Part shown: in pieces, positions 45,114-57,001 of the stretch
Layout of the letters: each line of letters begins with the position of its first letter
Numbering within the stretch: the first letter of the stretch is position 1
Assembly (NCBI RefSeq): GCF_019649055.1
Contig: NW_026570308.1
Coordinates: forward strand, 124,001-188,000
DNA from: Paramacrobiotus metropolitanus
Taxonomy: Eukaryota > Tardigrada > Eutardigrada > Parachela > Macrobiotidae
DNA length: 64,000 nt
Direction of reading: 5' to 3'
The notes under the pieces: model-generated
Database searches by the model: none
The model's input: only the letters and a program-made list of their open reading frames with translations
What the model was told of the DNA's origin: nothing
Position numbers and translations under genes: made by a program

Positions 45114-45166
45114 GAACTGTAGAATTGAATAAAATTACTACTCAGTAGTAGGAGAATTAATAATTA

Positions 45167-45974
45167 TGGGACACAAATATAAATATGCAAACCCAGAAAA
45201 GCACTTTTGTTCACGTCACAAACAAAACGGAACCAGCCAATAAACCGTTGCCCATCTTTGTTGCGTATTTTACTCGCACTTTCTAGCTTTGTGTTCCGTT
45301 TTCCGACTTGCATATTACTCACTAATTACTGTAAGCATATTACTGCAGTCTGTAACTCAAATCTTCCCAGCGCATTTAATGTAGCTCCGTTCAAGCATGG
45401 TACTAATAAATTAAAATGTTAAATTAAAATTTGTGGAAACTACAGCTTTTTTAGTTTTTTTGTTTGTTAAAATAAAAAAATTAACTTGCTCTTCATGCTT
45501 CGATCAGTTCTTGTATTTTCTTGAGACGAACTGTGATCACCGTAGGAACAGGCACAGCCTCAGATGCTGATGGGCTCGAAGACGAAGAGCAGAACATGAT
45601 TAATTAGTTCAAAAACAATACGGACTACCGTTGTTAAGTGCTAAAGAAAACTATTTCAAACATAACAGCTCTAGAATGCGAGAGAACCATCAGGGAAAAC
45701 CTGAGGAACCTGCTGTTAAGCCTCCTGAATCCTGATCGTAACATATTTCATTGAGTATTGTAGGTGCACGGTGTACGTTGGAATAAGCAGCTTATCTGAG
45801 TTGCCATTTCAAAAAAACTACTCCGGAGTAGTTTTTTATTTTGCTATCCTGGGCGGGATATGCCAGTTCTGCATATTTACGTCACGCCATGCGAACCAAC
45901 TGCCGTAGAGGGGAGGTGCCTGTGGCGTGAACAAAAGTGCTTTTCTTGGTTTGCATATTTATATTTGTGTCCCA
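45167..45974. mobile_element. TA-flanked inverted-repeat element (Tc1/mariner-type MITE)
   Basis: Inverted ends of 49 bases with a single mismatch (starting TGGGACACAAATATAAATA) are bounded by TA on both sides. TA duplication points to the Tc1/mariner superfamily. The roughly 700-base interior has no transposase frame. It contains the perfect hairpin string AAAAAACTACTCCGGAGTAG and its inverse near 45810-45835. Confidence 0.7.
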
Positions 45975-45979
45975 TAAAT

Positions 45980-48900
45980 GTTTATTTCTAGTTCAATCCG
46001 TGCAAAACTCCATGGACCCAATTTGAATTTGTGGGGTATACTGTACAATGTACGAGTTCATACAGTAACCCATTCCTTCCTATTGCTGTCAAAGTAACAC
46101 TAGGGGCAAAGGGTACTGTACCATTTTTTCTGTACGATGACGCCGCTAGATAACTTCGATTGATTGATTCTATTAGTCATGTAATATGTTGCGGCCCATT
46201 TTCGAAACTTGGCCGCACAGCACAAAGCTAGCGCGCACTCGCCAGTGGTCACCAAAGTCGGACAATTTTTGATGTCTCGGGTGACCCGAGGTCGCTAATG
46301 CCTCCTGACCATTCGCGTGATGCGAAAAAATTTGATGAATAAATCAGGTAGTTGACGCTTTCTGGTAATTTACATAACTAAGATTTTGTAATATGTGACA
46401 TAGTTGCCACTGGTGATCTCACAGAAACTTGGTATCGTTCTAATCGCAACGGGCAATGGGGTACATTACAGCCATTTACAGTAAATTCAGCATATTATAG
46501 ACGCAATATTCTGCAAATTGGCATTGTAAGACAACTTTTTATGAGGTTTCACCCGGCGCTGCCAGGCTGGCAGTGACGTGGTGGTAAACGAACTGCCCAC
46601 CGCCGATTGGATAAATGCACGCCCTTTGTATTAGATAAGTTTTTTTATTCTTTTGTTGCCGGAAGTTATTGTCACAGGAAACATGGTCGCTGAAAAATGC
46701 GATAAGTAAACGGTGGTCAATGGTGACTTGCACCGCACTGTGCGCATATCAGCGTCCGCTATGTCGTAGAATACTAGCGCAAAACATGTAGGTAAACGTA
46801 TACAGTAAATTTCCAGTTGCCGAATGGGCATACTGTTTTAACGTCCAGGAACGCGTCCAAAGCTTGGCCAACGACTTCGGCCTAGTAGTAGCCATCTTCT
46901 GTAGTACCAGCAAAGCATGCTGACGGCTTTGCCACGCGGTTGGTTAAGGTAATTTAGGCGTACCCCGAGGATTGGAAATCAAATGCCGGTGCAACCTCGC
47001 ACCGGATGTCTTACATTCTTAGCTGCGACATCCCTCTTGAAGTGATGTAGCATCTTACAACGATTCCCGAAATCTTTGCCAGAGGTATTTTTCCTTCTGT
47101 AGCTTCATCTTGGGATTCGGTCTTAGAAGTGACTTCGTTTTCTTCCAGTCATATCTTTGATACTCTAAACTGCCTCATTGCATTTGGCAATTGCAAAAGG
47201 TTTTCCTGCTCTGCTTCTGGCAAGCGTTGATACATATTGCCATTGAGGACGCACTGTCAAAAGGTCATTACTTATTAATTTTCACGGTTTTCTATTCAGT
47301 GTTTAGCAAGAATGATTTTCTTCTTCTTTTTTCGCATTTTGTTCAGTCATTGCGGATGAAACGTAAAACTTTATGAGTTGATGTTACAATGTAGTACGTA
47401 TGAACCGTTACTATGCTATTTTGCTCTTCCGGGCCAGCAACACTGAAAACATCACCGAGATCATTGCTCCATATTCGGTGAATTGTTTTAAAATTTGATT
47501 ACAAACTTGGATAAAAATCACCTTTCAGCAGGCCTGCGCTGACGTTTTGATGGGTGCGCAAAGGATTTGCGCCGCTATTCGTCGGTGGCTTGAGGCAAAG
47601 CTACCGAAGAGAGGGTCGGCTTGAACAGGTGCTAAAAAATCCTGTAGATACATATATTAAGACTTGACAAAAAAGTGGGTTTTGGCGGAATAATATGGGA
47701 TGACGAAATGCAAAATTCATAATTTTCTCGGCCCTTTGATGAGCAGCACTGTCGGGGCTGGGTTCAGGCAATCGAAACAATTTTAAACAAAGCGTCACCG
47801 GAACTTCAAACGAAGTCGTGGGGTTATACAAATTATTATTTTGGAGTGTTAAGGACAGAACCAATACGCAGCATATAAGGCTGTGAAAACGTCCATGGCT
47901 TGAGTGACATTCTGCTAGAGCGACATTTTTTGGACAGCAATGTGTTTTTGCTACTGAGGTTACATTTTTGCTGAGAGTGGAAGAAGAAACAGCAATACAC
48001 TTTCTTCTCTAAATAAAGTATGTAAAGGTCGCTTCCAATGTCGTTGACCGAGTTTCATTTCAGCCACCCAGAGCCACTTCAGCCAACGTTCATTTCGCCA
48101 TAGACTTTATTCGATCAGCGCCATTTCGTCCGTTGGACATTTTCGGCACGATTTTTTTAGATTTCTTGTCATTTTTTATGATTTCTTGAGGATCCTTCTA
48201 ATTCCTAGGTTTCTTATGTTGTTTTATGTTTCCAGACTTTTTAGTATCGTGTATCTTGTGGCCTTGATTTTCTGCAGCCTATAAATTAATCGAGGGATCA
48301 TGCAGTGGTATAGTATAAATGATGAAATTTGTATAATCGGTCATCCCTAGACGTTTTGTGCTTAGCTTCGTTCATATTGTCGACAAATAGCTTTTGTAAA
48401 CAAAATGTAACCCAATATAACTGAAGCAGAAGCGATAAGCACCACGTTTTGCGGCAAAACAGCAAAATTCTAGAGAGAGGTGCGGACCGCTGTTTTTGCA
48501 GATAAAAAACTCAGCTGTATATCAACTTTTTGTACTGCTGGCTCCGCGTTTTGTCCAAATGAATAGCAAAATACTGGATGGAACTTAGCAGTTTCTTATT
48601 GGTCAATTTGAAATTTTAAAGAATTTCACTGTGAAGCATTTGTAATTTTTGAAATTGTTCAATGAACTGTTAATAGCGGTTGCAGCCTGATAAGCAGGTT
48701 GTTGCTAGCACGTATAGCACTTTTGTTTGTGCACCTGGACTTTTCTGCGTGAATTCGGGAAAATAGCGGGACCCTACAGCCGGCTGTAAAGCAGAGTGGA
48801 CTGCGTTTGTTGTGCATCGTGGTTTGGGTTACTGCAGTGTTTTCCTTACCTGGCAGACGGTTTGCAATCACTGAGTTCTACCTGGAAGGCTTTTGAAATT

Positions 48901-49770
48901 TTTGAAATATGTTTTTTGAAATATTTTTTGTGAGATGAACAAACGCCGTGACTTTCGCTTTTCGGCTGCCATTGTTGCAGCCTGCAGGCATTGCCGTCTG
49001 CCACGGCATTGCCGTCTTTTCACAACATTTTGGCTATTGGCATTGCTTTTTAAGAAGGAATTCTAATACCACCATTTTACCGTAGCCGAAGTTGCCTATC
49101 TCACTCTTTATTGTATTTCTGATACTGAGAGTTCATCTTCACGACTGCCACCACCGGCGCCGCCGACCGGAAAAGTTCTAATATCTATGCGCCATTTTTC
49201 TGTGCTGCAACTGTTCGCTAAATACATACATTGCTAAACTCCACTATTCTGCATTAGCATACGGATGTTAATGATTTCGACAGCAGAAGCAATGGCGAAA
49301 ACGCTACAGTCGTAACCACGGCCGTAGCGAGTGGGGCTAAAAACGGATGAGCGGCGCAGCGGTACCTCCCTGGTTGAGAGCATTTTTCACCATATATTTA
49401 ACTAACCGGGATGATTTTACGGGCGCAATTGTTCTTGGGGGTACCGGGTGAGTGGCCATTTTTTTACCGTTGCGCACCCCTCATTGCTCGGACCGGCCCT
49501 GGTCGCAACCATTTTTTTTTGCTTTTGTGCCCGCAGAAACAAATTGTCGATCGACTAGCTGGTTAAATCATGATTCTTCAATCCCTAGAATTAGTTACAA
49601 ACATCTATAGTACTTGCAAGCAATTAATATTTGCATTCAGACCTGGGTATCAACAGTTTATTTATTCCTCGCAGTTTTGGCATAGGTTTGCAAGTTATTC
49701 TAAAACAGCTGCAAAAATACTGCGCTAGTGCTTTGCATTAGAACGTAGTGTTACGAACTAATTAACTTTG
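45980..49770. other. Long stretch without a supported gene
   Basis: Only short frames on both strands. Minus-strand fragments near 46950-47230 look faintly protein-like but contain stops. The near-palindrome CTCGGGTGACCCGAG lies near 46278. It may hold old transposon remains. Confidence 0.45.
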
Positions 49771-49771
49771 T

Positions 49772-49893
49772 TTAGCCACGTCCTTTGAGTGTCAGCAGAT
49801 GAAAGTATTTTTTAATGATATTACGATAGTATCCTACGTTTCTGCAAAATCTGGGACTTTTCGGATTTTGAACCCGGAAAATGTGCCCTGGTA
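49772..49893. mobile_element. Foldback element, family 1 (single-arm fragment)
   Basis: It matches the last 120 bases of the family 1 arm: GCCACGTCCTTTGA, then CAGATGAAAGTATTTTTT, then ACGATAGTATCCTAC and ending GTGCCCTGG. Only one arm is present. Confidence 0.5.
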
Positions 49894-50137
49894 AGGAACG
49901 GCCTAGTGCTAGTGAATAATACAGAATTCGCCTATCTAATGTACCTACGGCTGTGGACGGCTCTTCAGTTCGTTGACAAAAATTACCACAGTTTTGCCAC
50001 ATAGTACAGTGTTTTTCTTGAGACAAAATGTATGCAAGCCGCCAAAACAATGTTTTGTTTGTTTCTGTTATTAGGGCAAAAAGGAACGTACTAGTTCTTT
50101 TACGCACAAATTATTTGCATGATATGTTTGTAACCCT

Positions 50138-50362
50138 ATTACTGTACAGTAACCCTGCACTGACAGCTTTTTTTATAGCTCAGAGACGTACGCTGTACGA
50201 GCACATTCACCATTCACATGTGCTGCCTGAGACTGGGCAGGCAGCACATGTGAGTGCTGGTGCAGTCGGCTCTGAGCCAGCTGAACGTTTGCCAGTGCTA
50301 CAGTGCCGTACAGCTCATATCGTACGAAAAAGCTGTCAAGTGCAGGGTTACTCTACAGTAAT
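50138..50362. mobile_element. Small hairpin-forming inverted-repeat element
   Basis: About 36-base inverted ends (ATTACTGTACAGTAACCCTG inward). At its centre is a second hairpin with 15-base perfect arms (CACATGTGCTGCCTG, 50215-50229 and 50238-50252). The whole 225 bases can fold on itself. Non-autonomous; superfamily not assigned. Confidence 0.55.
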
Positions 50363-50364
50363 TA

Positions 50365-52580
50365 TCAAATGATATAATTTTATGACAGCAGCAAATTTTT
50401 TCTCTCTATGGTTTAAGTACTGAGCTCTGCAGTTATAAGTTGCTTTGTATTCGCTGCGCGCAATTAGAGTAGTAAATCGATAAGTTTTTTAATTGTGCTC
50501 TGCACGTTCTGTTCGTGCTCTGCACGCCCTAGTTTTACTTTAGTTGACCGTGCACTTCCGAACAGGGCACATAGTCGGGACTGGGCTGAAAATTTAGCAG
50601 TTGTCAGTGTTGTGGAAGGTAGTATCTGATCATCGCACCTTAAAATAAATTGTCGTCTGATGTGGTCACTATAAGGCGTGCCTCAATAAAAACAAAATTT
50701 TGCATGTCATCATATTACATAACTCAATCCATGCTTCGCTTTTTCTCATATTTCGGTCACTTTGAGTGTATGGTTTCATGTTCCGGTACCGGTCACTGGA
50801 GCGACCGCAAATGTGGCGCACTACATAAAAAGCTGCTGATCGTACTGTTTTTAGCTACCCGCTAAATGTGCAGCTAGCTGAGCAAGCCCAACGCACCCTC
50901 ACAATTTTCAGGAGTCCATTAAATTCCGTTTGTTCAAGGAAAGGCGCAGTGTTCTGCGTCTCACCCGATTCAGATTTTCTGTTATTGGTGTTGTTTTTCA
51001 TAAAAATTTATTGATGCTATACGTTAAAATTTTATGAGAGAAGCCGTTTTTATAAAAGTTAATAACATCTCTATGAACTTTGTTTTGTCAGGAAATTTAA
51101 CTACCTGGTGACTGGAATATGAAACCCTACACTAAAAGTGACCGGAATAGGAGAAAAGGCGAAGAATTTATGTGCAGTACTCAGTTTATTTATTTATTTA
51201 TACTTTAAATCTATATATCCTTGGCCAATACATCACCAATATTTTTTTTTACAAAGTACGCATCTGCCTATATAAATATATATTACCCGATATAGGCAGA
51301 TGCGTACATCCAACGATTATTCAAAAAACCTTCACATGGCATCGCTGTAGTGTTGCCATTTGGACTTTTCGTGAGTTTTCGTATCATTTTCGTGAGTTTT
51401 CGACCTCCAGATGAAACGGACTTAAAATTTTACAATAAGTCCGACCGTTGGGTCTTGAGATACGATAAGTAACAAAAAGTCAAAACGACAACACTACATC
51501 GCTAGTACGGCAAACCGCACGCGGATGACTCTTTTTAAACATACTTTTTGCAAAAATTGTGCAATTTCTGAATTTATGTGAAATCTGCACTCATTCAGCC
51601 GCACAGCAGGAATTTGTGCTATGGCAGCCGACCTGCAGAGCACTACATAAGCAGTACTAAGCACACTATCCAGACGACGAACAGCAATCTCCCTCTGCTT
51701 CTTTTGTCTGTAACGTTTCCACACTCTCTCTGCAGTACTGTATGATAAACTCTCTCTTGCTTTGTCTCCAGCTTTTGCGCAGGCTCTCTGTCTGCTTTCC
51801 TATCTCACATTCTGTTTAAATTTGTCTTTTAAACTCTTCCTGGATAAAAATGAACGAACAAAATGACCGTCGTTTTGCTATTGTCTGCATTTTAACTCTT
51901 AATCCATCAAATTCTGTTGAGCCGTTCAAAAGTTATTGAAGACTCAACGAATGTTGACTACCGTTATAGATATTAAAGATATGTAGATAGGTACATCATG
52001 TATGCATTATGTACCCCCTTGCAGCGAACATTCGGCCACTTTGTTCTATGTTTACAAAACGTGTTTGTTTTCCATAATGTTTTTGTTTTGCTATTCTGGC
52101 GTTATTAAACAATTTTTTTGCAAATTGCGTTGTTATCATATGCAGGAAGCAGGAATTTACATCATGTACACTCCGTACTGTACCTCTTCACACAGCTACT
52201 GAAAAGTTGCGTTGCACCATCCGTTTTCCGGCGTAGATAAGCAGTAAGTACTAGAAACGTGTTACGTTTAATATAATTATTGCATCGTACCGCTGCTAGC
52301 ACGGTGTACTCTTCATATTATGCGGCGTATTAGGACAAAAAACTTACAACTACAAGCATTTGCTACAGCGGGGACAACAACAACAACACCCAGCTAGAAT
52401 ACCTTCCGGCGAAAATATTGTTTATCAACATCGATATCAAACGTTAAGCTGAAGTGTCCGGTATCGCTAATAAAAACAACAATAATTAGCAGTAATTCAG
52501 TCAAGTAGCACACTGTCAAACTGTGGTTTATTTCCACTTCTTCTAATACAAAAGAACACACATATCTGCATCCCGTTATT
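50365..52580. other. No supported gene
   Basis: It contains the hairpin at 51256-51307 and a short direct repeat of TTTTCGTGAGTTTTCG at about 51367 and 51389. Frames are short. The 3' end should hold the promoter of the secreted protein gene at 52590; no clear TATA box was seen. Confidence 0.4.
51256..51307. repeat. Short perfect hairpin
   Basis: 18-base perfect arms (GTACGCATCTGCCTATAT, inverse at 51290-51307) with a 16-base AT-rich loop. Confidence 0.6.
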
Positions 52581-52589
52581 CTTGCCGCT

Positions 52590-53648
52590 ATGAAACCCAT
52601 GTGGATTCTTCTTCTGCTACAATACATCGGAGCAAACAGCCAGGATGTACAAGGTAAAGACACTTGCCGACGCTTTGAACTTTGATGTAGGAGTACCAAA
52701 TTCCATAATTTCATCACAGGAAGCGCCGCAATATTAGCCAACAACAGTCAATCTAGCAACAGCGGACCAACTCCAGAGATTAGCTCAACCATCTTACTTG
52801 GACAAGCACCGGAAGTGCGAAGTGGCAATAGCACTCCAGCAGTTTCTGCTTCGTATGTACTCATATACAACGTAAAACGTGTCTGAATTTGGTACGCATT
52901 GTAACGCACATTACTTACATGTCATATTTACATTTGTTTTGTGCAGCTAATATTTAACAAGTATTAGGTAAAAACTTCGCCTCATCTGGAATCTCATTTA
53001 ACATAATTTTCTGAAAGTTGTATTAGCCTTTGTTAACGTACTGTATCTAATTGCTTAATCTTTAGGGCAAACCTAACGTCGTCGAATACATCGCAAGTCG
53101 CGGCACTAACAAACATCGCGCCATCGCCCACACAAAAATGCGGAAAAGATTTCTTCCTGAAAATTATTAATAACCAATCGTACGTGCAGATGACCGGTAA
53201 ATCGGACAAGGACTGGGAACTGTCTACATCGCATTTCCATGCCTTCACGACGTGGTTTCAGTCACCACAAGGTACTGCACGGTGTACCATACCGCTTTAA
53301 TTGAATACTTCCCTATGATTAGTGTTTTGCTGGCTGTATTTGCTGATGTTTATACTTTATATGTATAATGTATGTAAGATGTGTAAACGCACAAAGTTGT
53401 TGTATTTTTCAACAGAGGAGACGGTTGATTATTTGACATCGACCGTGCAGTTCAAGGACGGTCCCACTGTTGAGCCCGGTGCCATCCACACGCAGCTCAG
53501 TGAAGCGTCGAAAAGGGTCATCCGCACTAATTTTCCAACGCAGAAACTCCACGACGGCAATCTCTTACTGCGGACAAAATTCGAGACGATCATTGCTACC
53601 TGTGTTCCGGAGTCAGACTTGAAAACGAAAACACCTGAGTCGGCTTAA
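52590..53648 (+). CDS. Secreted orphan protein, four exons
   Basis: Exons: 52590-52653, 52720-52852, 53066-53271, 53416-53648. Splice sites are GT-AG, phases (1, 2, 1) match at each junction and the total is 636 bases, or 211 residues plus stop. The protein starts MKPMWILLLLQYIGANSQ, a typical signal peptide, so it should enter the secretory pathway. A low-complexity Ser/Thr/Asn-rich linker follows, roughly residues 22 to 90, with several N-x-S/T sites. A compact C-terminal part begins about KCGKDFFLKIINN and ends near ETIIATC; the two cysteines there could pair. Exons 3 and 4 have better balanced codon use than the surrounding AT-rich DNA. I do not recognise the fold. It may be an extracellular or cuticle-associated protein, which is a guess from the signal peptide and linker only. 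Confidence 0.68.
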
Positions 53649-53649
53649 T

Positions 53650-54452
53650 ATTGTATCGAAATTTTCACTGGGAACACTGGATTTCGTTTTTCTGTATGAA
53701 TGTCAGCACACAGCTAAGCAAATATGTAAAAAACTGTGTGTAAGATGGAAACGTGCGTATTTTTGGATGCTTTGACCAGTGATGGCAGTCTGGCGGGATA
53801 ATGGCTTCTTCGCCTATTGTGAGCGACATTATCACGTCACAAATTACCGGTATCTGCTTCTAAGCAGATGTTGCGCCAGGAAGCAGTTTACTGAACTTTA
53901 CCGGCCTAGTCAAATTAACAAGGATCAGACAACAGCATACAGTTCTATGATACATATACGCCGTAATTATTTCAAAGGCTCTTGGTACGGTTTTGGTTTT
54001 GTATTATTCATTAGGGTTGGACGTACAACCGTATCGGCAGTTCCGGTTGCATTTTTTGACACTTGAAAGCTGAAAGTGGCAAAGTTAAGCCGCCGGCTTT
54101 CTGCAGCCTTTGTCTCGCGCTATCACGCCATCTTTCAATATGTCTAACAAGCAAGTTTCTTGCCTACTGAAAAACGAATCACCGGTATTACGTTATGCAG
54201 ACTATTCAGTACTATGCAACGGTAGACTATGCAGTACTATCGTGACCAAACGATTTCATGCGCGCAAAGAAAGGATGGGTGCAGTTGCGTAGTCACGTTC
54301 GCCGATGAAAACTTAATCCTGCTTTGCTTTAACGAAGTTAAATCAAGTAGCATATACAAAAAATCGGGCGCACTGACAAAATATCATAAAGCACGTGGAA
54401 AGCATTATTTAATAGTCTCTGGCTTTCTTCACTAAATATTTTCATAGTAGAA
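53650..54452. other. Intergenic, no gene seen
   Basis: Between the secreted protein gene and the twice-shifted orphan gene. No AATAAA close to the stop at 53648 and no convincing frame. Confidence 0.4.
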
Positions 54453-55962
54453 ATGGCTTCAGTGATTCTTATTCCGGTAGCTGCTGTTGCCAAAGAGATC
54501 AGGAAAACCATTGCACTGCTTGCGGGAAAGGCGGCAGTGGAGAAACTGAACGAAACACTGGATCGTAGTGATCCGGATACCAAAGATGCCAGGGAAGCCG
54601 CGGCATGGTACTTGCTGACGTTTGATCAGAAAGTGGAACTGCGGGAAATTGAACGACGACTGGAAAATGCCGTTAGTGATGCGAGGAATTCAATAAAAAG
54701 TGACGTCTCCAAGATCCACGCTCTGATAACATATAGAAACATTGACGTTGGGCTTCATCTTTTATGCGAAGCAATGGAAGAAATGGCAGCGGCCGAGGAT
54801 ATAACCCGCCCGGGGCGGCGATCCGAGTTTTTCGAAGTGTACCAGCGAAACAATCCAAAAGAGTTGCTCAGCATTTTACTTCACGATGTCACCGGAAACG
54901 AAGTAACCGGCGCGTTTCTGAGTCAGTTATCGACGGTTGCGATTATCCGGTGTTCGAGAAATGGTGCGACTGCATAGCACTGGATGTTATGAAAATGCTG
55001 CTCTGCATGGTAGTTTACCACAACGCCAGATTAGAAGCGGAGGAGAACTACCCTAAGGAAAAAATTGTAATGGCTGAAGAAGACATTAAAAAAGCCGGCG
55101 AAAGGGCACAGCAAATTTTGGACGCTTTGGAAAAAGGCAAAACATTATCAAGTTCCAAATGTTTTACTGGGCCGGAATCAGATCTGCTTAAACTGGTTGA
55201 TCAATTTTTCCTTGATGTTTGTGAAAAGCAGCCAAAAGAGAAAAATCAGGAATGTGCCGAATTATTGGCTAAACAATTGCAAGAGAAATATACATGGATA
55301 GGCTGGACCGTTATTGTTGCTTCGGATCGTTCCGATAAAATGCGAAATTTCCTCATCTACTTTAAGGACTTCAAAGATAGCTTGCACATTGCAGAATCTG
55401 TGCATACCAAAGTTATAACGTCCTTTATTCCCAATGCAGCGAACCAACCATCGCATAGAGTTATTTCGCCGGGTCGCGAATACGGCATCGTTAACTGTCG
55501 ACGCCAGTACAGCTACGTTCTATCGGAACAGCAGCAGCGTTTAATCGCCGTTTTTTGGAAGAAAGTTGGTGCTACAAAAATTCCTCCCTATTCTAATATG
55601 AACGACTGCAGCATATACGTTTCTTCGACGTAGTCTATAATGTCTTTTTACTGAATTATCTGGAATACGGTAAAAGTGTCGTGCAAGAAGAATCCATGCT
55701 AGCAAATTCTCCTCTCTACTATTATATCACAGACGAGCTTGAGCTTCACATGGAAAATCTTCACCCCATGGTGGCTTTCATCGTTTTCAAGAAAGCCGAA
55801 AGATTGGGGGTGTGCTCGGTGGGACCCAGTGGACAAAATGATCTGCGCTGGCCACTCAACATGCCGATATACAGTCGTCCAGAAAAAGGGGGATTATCGG
55901 CATTATTTATATGGCCAATGTCAAAGGAAAAGCATGATAAGGTGTCCTTGATAAGCCACTGA
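54453..55962 (+). pseudogene. Long helical orphan protein interrupted by two one-base frameshifts
   Basis: An ATG at 54453 opens a coding-quality frame that runs to about 54930. Protein-like sequence then continues in a second frame from about 54920 to 55615 (for example DGCDYPVFEKWCDCIAL and AEEDIKKAGERAQQILDAL), and again in a third frame from about 55615 to the stop at 55960-55962 (LANSPLYYYITDELELH). Both shifts go the same way, as if one base were missing at each. No other stop interrupts about 1.5 kb. The N-terminal 170 residues are rich in Ala, Glu, Lys and Arg and look helical; the middle also has amphipathic helices. No intron with consensus sites explains the shifts. It could be a young pseudogene, an assembly error or, less likely, recoding. 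The ATG context is AGAAATGG. I do not recognise the family. Confidence 0.6.
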
Positions 55963-56087
55963 GCACCGAATATGCTTGGTCGTACTACATTTAATTGTAT
56001 GAGAAACACAGAATTTACGTTGTATTGTTGCCAAATGGGTGGCCAGAAACTAACTGCATGAACAAAACCTTGCATTAATAAAATCGG

Positions 56088-56577
56088 TTAAGGAAAGTGT
56101 TGGTACACCGTACATGTGCTGTAGCTTCGCTTTCGCGCACTCTCAAGCACTTTTTTGCTGTTTTATGAAATTCTACTATGTACAGACAAATGTCTGTAAC
56201 TTCGTATGCATTGTTTTTGAAATTTTGAAATGAATTTTAAAAATAAAAAGAATGTGGATAGCTGGTTCGGTGTAAGGCCAGTCTTCATGGTAATGTGCGT
56301 CTTCTTGCAAAATCTGAAGTGCATCGGCTTACAATGAGACTTTCACTTTTGGTACACCTTCGTGCCTTTGAACTTCACAGAATTTTCTTGCAGCCACCAA
56401 TCCTCAGTCGGATGCTGGGCGCGCAAACGGTTTTCACGCCGACGAATACAAATGATTTCGCAGTTTTCGCTGCAGATTGTCCTAAAACCATGCAGAGAGT
56501 ATTTGGGAGAGCGCGAAAGTGAAAGTTTTCATGCATGTACACGAATTTGGTATCATGTACCGGCACAATTCCCTTAA
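56088..56577. mobile_element. TTAA-flanked inverted-repeat element (piggyBac-type MITE)
   Basis: TTAA at 56088-56091 and 56574-56577. The left arm is partly eroded (TTCGCTTTCGCGCACTCTCAA). The right arm is well kept (ACGAATTTGGTATCATGTAC). It lies between the twice-shifted orphan gene and the F-box gene. Confidence 0.65.
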
Positions 56578-57001
56578 GTTGGCTTAGTTGGGGTATTTTG
56601 CATAAATATATAGGCAGTTGAACGAGAACCTCATAAACGACGGCATAAATGCTATAAATGCATAAATACCAACCAAATTATGGCTAATTAGGTATTAGTC
56701 TAAGCATAATATTCTAAATAGCACGAAATATTTATTCATTTCCAACCACATCGTATACAATTTTCAGGACGCTTTCGGCCTGAGAAAACGTTTGTGCATA
56801 TGCAAATGAAAAACAGTTTGCCCAGCTCGGCCTTGAGTTCACTGCTAAAAACCAAACAGAGGCAAACGAATATTGTTATTTATCTGATATCATAGATGGA
56901 AACATGCTTACAACCACGCAGGTAAGTATTCGTGTTAACAAGTGAAATGCAAAACAGCAAACAAAGTTAGGTATTCGTCAGCTGTGTCCGCTTGGTCGAC
57001 T

